Source: CAZYWA01 sp964650975 [NCBI: uncultured bacterium] (GTDB lineage Bacteria > JADJOY01). From it: a stretch of 5,599 bases of DNA. The stretch lies in the NCBI GenBank assembly GCA_964650975.1, contig CAZYWA010000523.1, positions 1 to 5,599 on the forward strand. The letters run 5' to 3'. The notes under the pieces were generated by a model. It saw nothing but the letters and a program-made list of their open reading frames with translations, was not told where the DNA came from and did not search any database. Positions 1 to 5,599 of this stretch are shown here, piece by piece. Made by a program: the position numbers and the translations under genes. Numbering within the stretch: position 1 is the stretch's first letter; each line of letters starts with the position of its first letter.

Positions 1-1
1 C

Positions 2-2737
2 GGCACGCCCCACTTCGTCGAGACCTACTGCACCAACTGGGGTGCCCATCTCGACGCCGCCACCAGCTCGAGCAACTGCAGCTCGGAGGCGACGGGAAAC
101 ACGGTGGGCCTGGCCTCGGCGCTCCTGTCGCACGCGCGCGACCTGGGGATCGAGCTTTCCGGCGGCGAGCTTCACCAGATCTTGAACGCCACCGCGGACG
201 ACATCGCGTCGTCGTGCGTGTCGCTCACCGGCACCACCTGCGAGCCCGGCTTCGACGCCCACTTCGGCTACGGACGACCCAACGGTCGGCGCGCGATGGA
301 GGCGCTCGGCGATCCGACGGTGAGCCGTGCCGCGGTCATCCCTCCAGCCGTCGAGATCGGCTCGCCGGGCTGGTTCGATCTCATCGACCCCGCCAAGGCG
401 CCGAGCCTCGACGTGACCGGGACCATCGCGGCCCGCGGTCGCACCTTCCACTACGTGCTCGAAGCCGCGACCGGTGTCGAGCCACGCGACGAGCAGTTCC
501 GCGCGGTGGGATCGGGCGACGGCGTCGACACCTTCGACGGCAGCTTCGGCAGCGTCGACCTGAACGCGCTCTTCGGCGGCTCGCCACCGACTGGGGCTGT
601 CGCACGCCCGGACGATCCCACCGTGACCCTGCGGGTACGCGTCACCGCGGGCGACGGCGCCAAGGGCGAGATCCGCCGCGCCATCGGCGTCCACACCGAT
701 CCGGATCTGCTGCCGAGCTTCCCCAAGGCGCTCGGCAGCTCGGGCGAATCGTCGCCGCTCTTGGTCGATCTGGGCGGCGGACCGGCGGGCTCGCTCGATC
801 TGGTGATCGCCACCAGCGACGGGCGCGTGCACGCATTCCGTCGCGACGTCGCGAGCGGCAACTGGGACGAGGCGCCGGGTTTTCCGGTCGAGCTTCCACA
901 CGGGCCTCCTTCGGACACGCCCGACCCGATGATCGCGTCGGCGGCGTTCGGCGATCTCTACGGCGACGGCACCGGACGCGCGATCGTGGTCGCGACCGCC
1001 GGCGGGCGGATCTACGCCATCCGTCCCAACGGCAACCTGCATCTCGACGGCGCGGGCAAGCCCGCGCCGTTCCTGCCTGGATTCCCCGTGGAAGCGCTGC
1101 CCGCCGACACCTCCACGTCACGCAGCTACGCGCACGGGCGGTCCTTCATCGGCACGCCGACGCTCACCGACCTGGACGGCGACGGCACTCTCGAGATCGT
1201 GGCGGGGAGCTTCGATCAGCGGATCTACGCGTTTCACGCCAAGGATCTGGACGGCGACGGACGCGCCGATCCGGTCGACGGATTCCCGGTGCTGCTGCGC
1301 AGCGAAGCCGGGCGCGTTCCGCCTGCGCTGGTGTGCCTCGACCGCACCTCGCCGGCGATCGAGGCGTCGGTGCTCACCGCGCCGATCGCGGTGGTGCTCG
1401 AACCGGGGAGCGCCGATCCGGAGATCTCCAAGCACCCGTCGATCATCGCCGCGACCACCGAGCTTTGCGACGAGAACGACGACGGCGATCCCGACACCGG
1501 CCGTTATTACGCCGTGTGGCACGACGGCGAGCGGCACGCGGGCGGACCGTTCGTGCCCGGCTGGCCGGTCGCGAGCCCCACGACCACGCTCGGCGCCACC
1601 ATCCCGCTGCCGCCGCTCACCACCGGCGGCGACTTCGCACCCGCCGCGGCGATCGTGGACGGGGAGACGCTGGTCTACGGCGCCAATTTCCTCGGCTTCC
1701 CGTTCCTGGTGCGCACCAAGTCGGGGAAGACCACGCTCGAGAAGCTGCTCTCCGGCGACGTCGACCTGGCGTCGGGAAGCGGCGCCAGCTTCGGGCGGCT
1801 CGATCCTTCGTCGGACGCGCCCAGCATCTTGATCCCCACCGCGACCATTCTCGGTCCAGGCCCGGGGATCCAGGCACTCGACAACAACCTGGTCGCGTGG
1901 AACACGCGGCCCCCGTATACCCGGGTGATGCGAGCGCCCATGGACGACGTCCAGTTTCTCTCGAACCCTGCGATCGCCGACGTGTCGGGCGACGGCAAAC
2001 CAGAGGCGATCGGCGGCTCGGGCGGCTACCTGCTGCGCGCCTACGACATCGACCAGGCCATCCCCAGCGGGTGGCCTCGCTACACCCAGGGCTGGCTGGT
2101 CGCGAGTCCCGCGGTGGCCGACCTCGACGGCGACGGCAAGCTCGAGGTGGTGATCTCGACCCGCGAGGGAAACCTCTTCGCGTGGCACACCCAGGGTTCC
2201 ACCTGCCGCGCCGACGGATCGTGGCAACCCGAGTGGTGGACCTATCACCACGACGAGCACCGCAGCGGCGTCTACGGGCACGACGCGATGGCGCCGGGAC
2301 GCATCCGCGATCTGGTGAAGCGCGACGCAGGCGCCGGGACGGTGGAGCTCGACTGGACCGCCACCGGCGGCGACGGTCCGTGCGGCCGCGCCGCTCGGTA
2401 CGACATCCGCTACGCGACCGATGCCGCGACCGATCTCTCCGACCCGGTCGCGTTCAACGCCGCGACCGCCGTGACCAACGCGCCAGCTCCCGCGGCCGCC
2501 GGGACCGCCGAGCATTTCCGCTTCGCGGCGCCGCCGGGAGCCGTGGCCTACGCGGTGCGGGCCACCGACGACGTCGGCAACATCGGATTGCCCGTGGTGG
2601 CCGGCGCGCCGGCGAGCGGTGGCGCGCATCGGTCCTCCGGCGGCTGCAGCGTCGCGGGCGCCCCCGACGCCTCGCCGGGTGCCTGGTTGGTACTGGGTTT
2701 GTGGCTCGCGCGCCGTCGCCGCCGTCGCGTACGCTGA
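2..2737 (+). CDS. Secreted subtilisin-like (S8) serine protease with FG-GAP propeller and MYXO-CTERM-like tail, 5' truncated
   Basis: The reading frame is open from the left edge, so 911 C-terminal residues are visible and the true start lies outside the window; the GTG at 104 is internal. Residues 26-31 (CSSEAT) followed by GNTVGLASALL align with the S8 catalytic-serine motif GTSxA(A/S)P plus its helix, making S28 the likely nucleophile. The segment FGYGRPNGRRAMEAL (about 85-100) is the usual end of an S8 domain. The Asp and His of the triad would lie upstream. Residues ~105-245 look like a beta-rich linker domain. From ~250 to ~745 there are degenerate FG-GAP/VCBS propeller blades with Ca-loop motifs: GDLYGDG at 317, DLDGDG at 390, DVSGDG at 660 and DLDGDG at 707. 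The propeller ends with the WWTYHHDEHRSGVYG signature. A fibronectin-III-like domain spans ~764-855. The tail has C882, a short hydrophobic stretch (~894-905) and an Arg cluster, as in MYXO-CTERM-type surface-sorting tails. Inference: an exported, surface-anchored or released protease. The S8 and FG-GAP assignments are firm; the substrate is unknown. Confidence 0.9.
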   Translation, partial: GTPHFVETYCTNWGAHLDAATSSSNCSSEATGNTVGLASALLSHARDLGIELSGGELHQILNATADDIASSCVSLTGTTCEPGFDAHFGYGRPNGRRAMEALGDPTVSRAAVIPPAVEIGSPGWFDLIDPAKAPSLDVTGTIAARGRTFHYVLEAATGVEPRDEQFRAVGSGDGVDTFDGSFGSVDLNALFGGSPPTGAVARPDDPTVTLRVRVTAGDGAKGEIRRAIGVHTDPDLLPSFPKALGSSGESSPLLVDLGGGPAGSLDLVIATSDGRVHAFRRDVASGNWDEAPGFPVELPHGPPSDTPDPMIASAAFGDLYGDGTGRAIVVATAGGRIYAIRPNGNLHLDGAGKPAPFLPGFPVEALPADTSTSRSYAHGRSFIGTPTLTDLDGDGTLEIVAGSFDQRIYAFHAKDLDGDGRADPVDGFPVLLRSEAGRVPPALVCLDRTSPAIEASVLTAPIAVVLEPGSADPEISKHPSIIAATTELCDENDDGDPDTGRYYAVWHDGERHAGGPFVPGWPVASPTTTLGATIPLPPLTTGGDFAPAAAIVDGETLVYGANFLGFPFLVRTKSGKTTLEKLLSGDVDLASGSGASFGRLDPSSDAPSILIPTATILGPGPGIQALDNNLVAWNTRPPYTRVMRAPMDDVQFLSNPAIADVSGDGKPEAIGGSGGYLLRAYDIDQAIPSGWPRYTQGWLVASPAVADLDGDGKLEVVISTREGNLFAWHTQGSTCRADGSWQPEWWTYHHDEHRSGVYGHDAMAPGRIRDLVKRDAGAGTVELDWTATGGDGPCGRAARYDIRYATDAATDLSDPVAFNAATAVTNAPAPAAAGTAEHFRFAAPPGAVAYAVRATDDVGNIGLPVVAGAPASGGAHRSSGGCSVAGAPDASPGAWLVLGLWLARRRRRRVR
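2639..2734 (+). other. MYXO-CTERM-like C-terminal sorting tail of the protease
   Basis: The last ~30 residues read GGCSVAG, then a Pro/Ala/Ser spacer, a short hydrophobic segment (AWLVLGLWLA) and six consecutive Arg before VR. A small-residue/Cys motif, a transmembrane stretch and a basic end form the tripartite layout of MYXO-CTERM and related tails. These are known to be processed during surface sorting in delta-proteobacteria and myxobacteria. Only one Cys is present and the hydrophobic stretch is short, so the exact tail family is uncertain. Confidence 0.65.
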
Positions 2738-2742
2738 ACCCC

Positions 2743-2761
2743 GCGGCGAGCGCATCGCCGC
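2743..2761 (+). terminator. Hairpin just after the protease stop, possible terminator
   Basis: GCGGCGA (2743-2749) and TCGCCGC (2755-2761) form a perfect 7-bp stem with a 5-base loop (GCGCA), starting 5 bases after the TGA of the protease gene. The stem is followed by a C/T-rich tract (2762-2776) rather than a T run. It could be a weak or non-canonical terminator, a 3'-end stabiliser, or chance in GC-rich DNA. Confidence 0.35.
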
Positions 2762-2767
2762 CTCTCG

Positions 2768-2824
2768 CCTCCCCTCGGATGTGCGCCAGCCGGCGCGGCA
2801 GTATCCTCACGCGGTGAGGGGAGG
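2768..2824 (+). promoter_or_regulatory. Possible Shine-Dalgarno sequestering leader of the cyclase gene
   Basis: CCTCCCCTC (2768-2776) is the exact reverse complement of GAGGGGAGG (2816-2824), the Shine-Dalgarno region of the cyclase. Pairing would give nine Watson-Crick pairs plus a flanking G-T(U) wobble (2777/2815) across a 39-base loop, masking the ribosome site. Inside the loop, CCTCAC (2805-2810) and GTGAGG (2814-2819) form a second, mutually exclusive 6-bp hairpin that takes up only the upstream half of the site. The pairing is seen directly; any regulatory role is inference. No promoter was identified, so it is not known whether 2768 lies in the cyclase transcript unless there is readthrough from the protease gene. 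Confidence 0.35.
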
Positions 2825-2825
2825 G
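2816..2825 (+). promoter_or_regulatory. Strong ribosome binding site of the diguanylate cyclase
   Basis: The purine tract GAGGGGAGGG ends 8 bases before the ATG at 2834. It contains GGAGG, a very good match to the anti-Shine-Dalgarno of 16S rRNA. It fixes 2834 as the start in preference to downstream in-frame ATGs such as 3056. Confidence 0.8.
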
Positions 2826-2833
2826 TTTCTCCG

Positions 2834-4081
2834 ATGCTCACCGCCCTACGACGCCTCGATTTCGGAGGCCCTTCGTCCGGTTCACGGCCCACCTCGCCGA
2901 TCGACCTGGCCAGGCAGGGCGCCGGCCTGGTGCGCTGGCTACGGGCCTCGAATCAAAAACTCGAGCACGCGCTGGAGGTCTGGCTCGGCCCATTCTTCGG
3001 ACCGCCGGGGGATGCCGAGACCTTCGAGAGCTACGCGCGCGGCATGACCGCCCGCATGTGGTCGATCTTCGGGTTCGCGTGCGTGATCATCAACCTCGCG
3101 GCCTGGGGGCTCGACACCGCCATCTTCCACACCGAGCTCACCCGCCGGGCGCTGTTCGTGACGTGGCGCTGGATCTTCCTGGCCACCGCGATCGGAACCG
3201 TGCTGGGGTTTCGGCGCATCGCCAAGCGCGACGCCTCTCCCTACGCGCCAGCCACGGTGCTGCTGTTCGCATTCTCGGGATTCACCTACGGGCTCTTCTG
3301 CTCGGTGGGCTGGGCCAACCAGAACTGGATCCACGGGTGCCTCACGTTCCCGCTCGCCTCGATGCTGTTCATCGTGCCGATCCTGCCGCGGCTGGGGCTC
3401 TCGGTCGGCACCGCGTGCGCGGTGCTGCTCGGCCACTTCGGCCACGCTCCCGGTCAACCGGCGGTGGCGCCCGATTTCAGCTTCGTGGCCCTGACGCTCG
3501 GGATCGCGTTGCTGAGCACCATCACCGGACACGGCTTTTACGTGCTCTTGATTCGGAATTTCCACCAGCGCCGGGAGCTGGCGCGCCTCGCCTACACCGA
3601 CTCGCTGACCGGGATCCTGAGCCGCGCCCGGCTGCTCGAGCTGGCCGAGGCCGAGCTCGGGCGCTCGCGCCGCTACGCCCGGCCGCTCTCGTTCCTGATC
3701 CTCGACGTCGACGACTTCAAGGGCATCAACGACGCCTACGGTCACTCGGCTGGCGACGAGGCGCTGATCTCGATCGCGCGGGCGCTGCAAGGCTCGGTGC
3801 GCGCGTGCGACGTGCTGGGCCGCTTGGGCGGCGAAGAGTTCGGGATCGTGCTGCCGGAGACCGATCAAGCGGCGGCGCGCGACCTCGCGGAGCGGCTGCG
3901 CGCCTCGGTGGAATCGAGCACGCTGCAGGGTGAAATTCCCACGAGCACCCGCTGCACCGTGACCGTGGGCGTCACCCAGCTCAAGGCCGGCGGCGAGGGC
4001 TTGCGCGAGCTCCTGAACCGCGCCGACACCGCGCTCTACGACGGCAAGCGCGGCGGACGGAATCGCGTCGTGATCGTTTGA
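2834..4081 (+). CDS. Membrane-bound diguanylate cyclase (GGDEF domain)
   Basis: The 415-residue protein should make cyclic di-GMP from two GTP at the inner membrane. Residues 1-74 form a hydrophilic N-terminal segment. Five or six hydrophobic segments follow at about 76-97, 106-126, 141-162, 170-185, 187-202 and 214-238, with a linker helix at ~240-255. The GGDEF domain covers ~252-412. It has the DSLTG motif at 256-260, the metal-binding LDVDDFKGIND stretch, YGHSAGDEAL, the active-site loop GGEEF at 332-336, and the closing ADTALYDGKRGGRNRV. RACD at 323-326 lies five residues before GGEEF, the exact position of the RxxD product-inhibition site, so both catalysis and feedback inhibition look intact. 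There is no EAL domain. The membrane part does not match a MASE domain that I recognise with confidence; it carries several His residues (167, 201, 204, 233). The start is set by a strong Shine-Dalgarno. The stop overlaps the ATG of the downstream GST-like gene (TGATG), indicating an operon. Biochemical class is very secure; the input signal is unknown. Confidence 0.95.
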   Translation: MLTALRRLDFGGPSSGSRPTSPIDLARQGAGLVRWLRASNQKLEHALEVWLGPFFGPPGDAETFESYARGMTARMWSIFGFACVIINLAAWGLDTAIFHTELTRRALFVTWRWIFLATAIGTVLGFRRIAKRDASPYAPATVLLFAFSGFTYGLFCSVGWANQNWIHGCLTFPLASMLFIVPILPRLGLSVGTACAVLLGHFGHAPGQPAVAPDFSFVALTLGIALLSTITGHGFYVLLIRNFHQRRELARLAYTDSLTGILSRARLLELAEAELGRSRRYARPLSFLILDVDDFKGINDAYGHSAGDEALISIARALQGSVRACDVLGRLGGEEFGIVLPETDQAAARDLAERLRASVESSTLQGEIPTSTRCTVTVGVTQLKAGGEGLRELLNRADTALYDGKRGGRNRVVIV

Positions 4082-4826
4082 TGCCGAACCTCGTCACGAT
4101 CCCGTTCTCCACTACTGCGAGAAGGCGCGCTGGGCGCTCGAGCGCTGCGGCATCGCGTACACGGAGGAAGGCCACCTGCCGATCGTCCACTACCTGGGCG
4201 TGCGGCGGGCCGGGGGCCGTCGCACGGTTCCGTTGCTGGTCGACGGCGCCGATCTCATCGCCGACTCGACCGACATCGTCGCGTGGGCCGACGCTCGCCG
4301 TCCCGGAACCCTGATACCCGCCGGAGCCGAGGGCGCGCGGGCGCTGGCCCTCGAGGACGACTTCGACCGGCAGCTGGGACCGGCGGCACGGCGCTGGGCC
4401 TACTTCCAGCTCATGCCGCGTCGCGACCTCGACCCGATCATCGTCCGCGGCGTGCCCCGCTGGCAGTCGCGCTGCTTCTCGCTCTTCCGTCCGTTCATCG
4501 TCGCGATGCTGAGGAGAGGGCTCAACATCACCGCCGAGGGAGCCGCGCGATCGTCGAGCAAGGTCGACCAGACCTTCGACGCCGTCGGCGAGCTGCTGCG
4601 CGACGGCCGCGCCTATCTCACGGGCGATCGATTCACCGTCGCCGATCTCACCTTCGCGTCGCTGGCCTCGCCGGTGCTGCTGCAACCCGAGCACCCGTTC
4701 CGACTGCCGGCCCCGGAGCTCTTCGGAACCGACGCCCGCCACCGGATCGAAGCGTGGCGCGCTTCCCCAGCCGGAGAATTCGCGCTCCACCTCTACGCCA
4801 CCGAACGCCACGCGCCGCCGGTCTGA
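4081..4826 (+). pseudogene. Glutathione S-transferase family gene interrupted by a one-base frameshift
   Basis: The ATG at 4081 overlaps the cyclase stop (TGATG), with no clear Shine-Dalgarno of its own, so translational coupling is likely. The frame reads MPNLVTIPFS and then loses homology; the unshifted product would end at 4314 after 77 residues. Moving to the frame at 4110 restores HYCEKARWALERCGIAYTEE, the first helix of the GST thioredoxin fold, and that frame stays open to 4826. Adding one C near 4108-4110 gives a 248-residue protein of normal GST length. In that repaired numbering it has the S10/C13 active-site region, TVPLLV with the cis-Pro at 51, DSTDIVAW at 62-69 (glutathione gamma-glutamyl contact), an all-helical C-terminal domain and the N-capping box TVAD at 186-189. 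The GTG at 4200 is a poor start: it would remove the strand and helix that build the glutathione site. Family members conjugate glutathione to electrophiles or act as thiol reductases; the substrate here is unknown. The rest of the frame is clean, which fits a sequencing error or a very recent mutation. Confidence 0.85.
4105..4118 (+). other. Frameshift site in the GST-like gene
   Basis: The bases TTCTCCACTACTGC read F-S-T-T in the start frame. With one more C (TTCTCCCACTACTGC) they read F-S-H-Y-C, the expected GST active-site sequence. The missing base falls in a short C run. There is no canonical -1 slippery heptamer (X XXY YYZ) here, so programmed recoding is not favoured. Confidence 0.8.
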
Positions 4827-4915
4827 AGGCCCGGCGCCCGTTGCGGCGGTGGACCGACGCAGTAGCACCGCGCCGCAGGCGCGCGGCGAGCAACGCGAGC
4901 CGACTCGGGGGTGGG

Positions 4916-4944
4916 GCCCCGGCCGGATTCACTCCGGACGGGGC
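4916..4944. repeat. GC-rich inverted repeat between convergent genes
   Basis: GCCCCG (4916-4921) pairs with CGGGGC (4939-4944), and after a single G/A mismatch CCGGA (4923-4927) pairs with TCCGG (4933-4937) around the loop TTCAC. This gives 11 pairs with one mismatch. It directly abuts the hairpin at 4944-4966 and may be part of a compound transcription end signal for the plus-strand operon and the minus-strand dnaB. There is no T run on either side. Confidence 0.4.
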
Positions 4945-4966
4945 GGGGGGCTGGAACAGCCCCCCG
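4944..4966 (-). terminator. Perfect 9-bp hairpin after dnaB, possible bidirectional terminator
   Basis: CGGGGGGCT (4944-4952) and AGCCCCCCG (4958-4966) form a perfect 9-bp stem with a 5-base loop (GGAAC). The stem begins 6 bases beyond the dnaB stop codon (4973-4975) on the minus strand. Position and strength fit a transcription terminator for dnaB, and being symmetrical it could also stop transcription from the GST-like gene. A poly-U tract is missing in both directions, so intrinsic termination is not certain; mRNA 3'-end protection is an alternative. Confidence 0.5.
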
Positions 4967-4972
4967 GGAGAC

Positions 4973-5599
4973 TCAGAACGGCGAGCCGTCGTCGTAGCCG
5001 GGCGGGAGCTGGGGCACGTCGTTTCCGGCCAGCTCGGGGATGTTCGAGTCGGAATAGCCCGCCTCGAGGTTGGCGAACGAGGAGCGCTCCTTGTTGAACG
5101 CAAGCTCGACCGAACCCGTGGGGCCGTTCCGCTGCTTGCCGATGCTGACCTCGGCAATGCCCTTCTTCTCCGTGGCGGGCTTGTAGACCTCTTCCCGGTA
5201 GATGAACATGATGACGTCCGCGTCCTGCTCTATCGCACCACTCTCCCGAAGATCCGACAGCATCGGACGGCGGTCGTTGCGCTCCTCGACGCGGCGGTTG
5301 AGCTGGCTGAGGGCGATGACCGGCAGGTCGAGCTCCTTGGCGATGGCCTTGAGCGACTGGCTGATCTCGGAGATTTCCTTCTCTCGCGAGTCGTAGTGGG
5401 CGTTGCCCCGGCCCCGCATGAGCTGCAGGTAGTCGATCACGATGAGGCCGATGTCCTGCTCGCGCTTCAAGCGCCGCGCCTTGGCGTTGAGCTCGAGGAT
5501 CGAGAGCGCCGCGGTGTCGTCGATGAACATCGGCGCCTTCGAGAGCTCGTCGGCGGCGCGGATCAGCTTGAGCCAGTCGTCCTCGCGCATCATGCCGCG
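4973..5599 (-). CDS. dnaB: Replicative DNA helicase DnaB, C-terminal part (5' end outside window)
   Basis: The frame stays open through the right edge, giving the last 208 residues of a protein that is usually about 450-470 long. DnaB is the hexameric 5'-3' helicase that unwinds the replication fork, interacting with primase and the loader. Visible parts of the RecA-like ATPase domain: RGMMREDDW at the start; FIDDT (25-29); Walker B region [12 protein letters not shown] (50-61); IALSQLNR (95-102); the [20 protein letters not shown] block (111-130); and KQRNGPTG (155-162), whose Lys/Arg reach the neighbouring subunit's nucleotide. Walker A and the N-terminal domain lie beyond 5599. The ATG codons near 5593 are internal. 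No intein interrupts the visible motifs, including the SQLNR site where DnaB inteins can occur. The tail after ~180 is acidic, Pro-rich and ends DDGSPF. The gene converges on the cyclase/GST operon and is followed by a strong hairpin. Confidence 0.97.
   Translation of the reverse strand, partial: RGMMREDDWLKLIRAADELSKAPMFIDDTAALSILELNAKARRLKREQDIGLIVIDYLQLMRGRGNAHYDSREKEISEISQSLKAIAKELDLPVIALSQLNRRVEERNDRRPMLSDLRESGAIEQDADVIMFIYREEVYKPATEKKGIAEVSIGKQRNGPTGSVELAFNKERSSFANLEAGYSDSNIPELAGNDVPQLPPGYDDGSPF

Noticed and set aside
104-2737. Start of the protease at GTG 104
   Set aside because: The frame is open to the window edge and the conserved catalytic-Ser motif (codons 26-31) lies upstream of 104, so this is an internal Val.
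1118-2755. 545-residue open frame on the minus strand, antisense to the protease gene
   Set aside because: Its translation has low-complexity Arg/Gly/Val-rich composition with no domain motif. The plus strand codes for a clear FG-GAP/FnIII protein over the same bases, so this is a shadow of GC-rich codon use.
2779-2807. Possible sigma-70 promoter with TATCCT at 2802-2807
   Set aside because: Only four of six bases match the -10 consensus and there is no -35 match at the right distance; not supportable.
214-2817. 867-residue plus-strand frame overlapping the protease
   Set aside because: It is extremely Arg-rich with no recognisable motif and runs through the real gene in another frame; a composition artefact.
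2939-3868. 309-residue minus-strand frame antisense to the cyclase
   Set aside because: No domain features; it lies opposite a clear GGDEF gene and has biased Glu/Arg/Gln composition typical of antisense shadows.
4200-4826. Separate GST gene starting at GTG 4200
   Set aside because: It would lack the first strand and helix of the thioredoxin fold, there is no ribosome site upstream, and the missing part is found in place upstream if one base is restored.
4868-4886. CCGCGC/GCGCGG 6-bp inverted repeat
   Set aside because: Short stem with a 7-base loop in very GC-rich DNA; easily expected by chance and not listed as a feature.
1-5599. CRISPR arrays, tRNA/rRNA genes, insertion sequences, attachment sites
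   Set aside because: I saw no regularly spaced direct repeats, cloverleaf-like sequence, transposase motifs or terminal inverted repeats.

Overview
This is a GC-rich window (roughly two-thirds G+C or more by eye, with strong G/C at third codon positions). It holds four genes, two of them cut by the window edges. The gene content suggests a Gram-negative, deltaproteobacterial-grade or Myxococcota-like organism. The reasons are a secreted subtilase with FG-GAP repeats and a C-terminal tail of the MYXO-CTERM type (Cys, short hydrophobic stretch, Arg cluster), next to c-di-GMP and glutathione-transferase genes. This placement is inference; no rRNA or other strong taxonomic marker is present.

Layout: (1) 2-2737, plus strand: the 3' part of a large exported S8 serine protease. 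It keeps the catalytic-Ser region, then a beta-sandwich-like stretch, a degenerate FG-GAP/VCBS propeller with Ca-loop motifs, a fibronectin-III-like domain and a Cys/hydrophobic/poly-Arg sorting tail. (2) 2738-2833: a short intergenic region with a hairpin just after the protease stop. It also contains a pyrimidine tract perfectly complementary to the Shine-Dalgarno of the next gene, and a small competing hairpin. (3) 2834-4081, plus: an integral-membrane diguanylate cyclase with intact GGEEF active site and intact RxxD inhibitory site. (4) 4081-4826, plus: a glutathione S-transferase-family gene whose start overlaps the cyclase stop (TGATG). It is interrupted by a one-base frameshift near codon 11. 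(5) 4827-4972: an intergenic region between convergent genes, with two back-to-back GC-rich hairpins. (6) 4973-5599, minus: the C-terminal ~45% of the replicative helicase DnaB.

The cyclase and the GST-like gene look like a translationally coupled two-gene unit. The protease is on the same strand but separated by 96 bases and probably a separate unit. dnaB is transcribed towards them and is a housekeeping gene. I do not see a clearly new multi-gene system here. The points most worth a second look are the GST frameshift, the predicted anti-Shine-Dalgarno structure in front of the cyclase, the unassigned membrane sensor domain of the cyclase, and the domain make-up of the protease.
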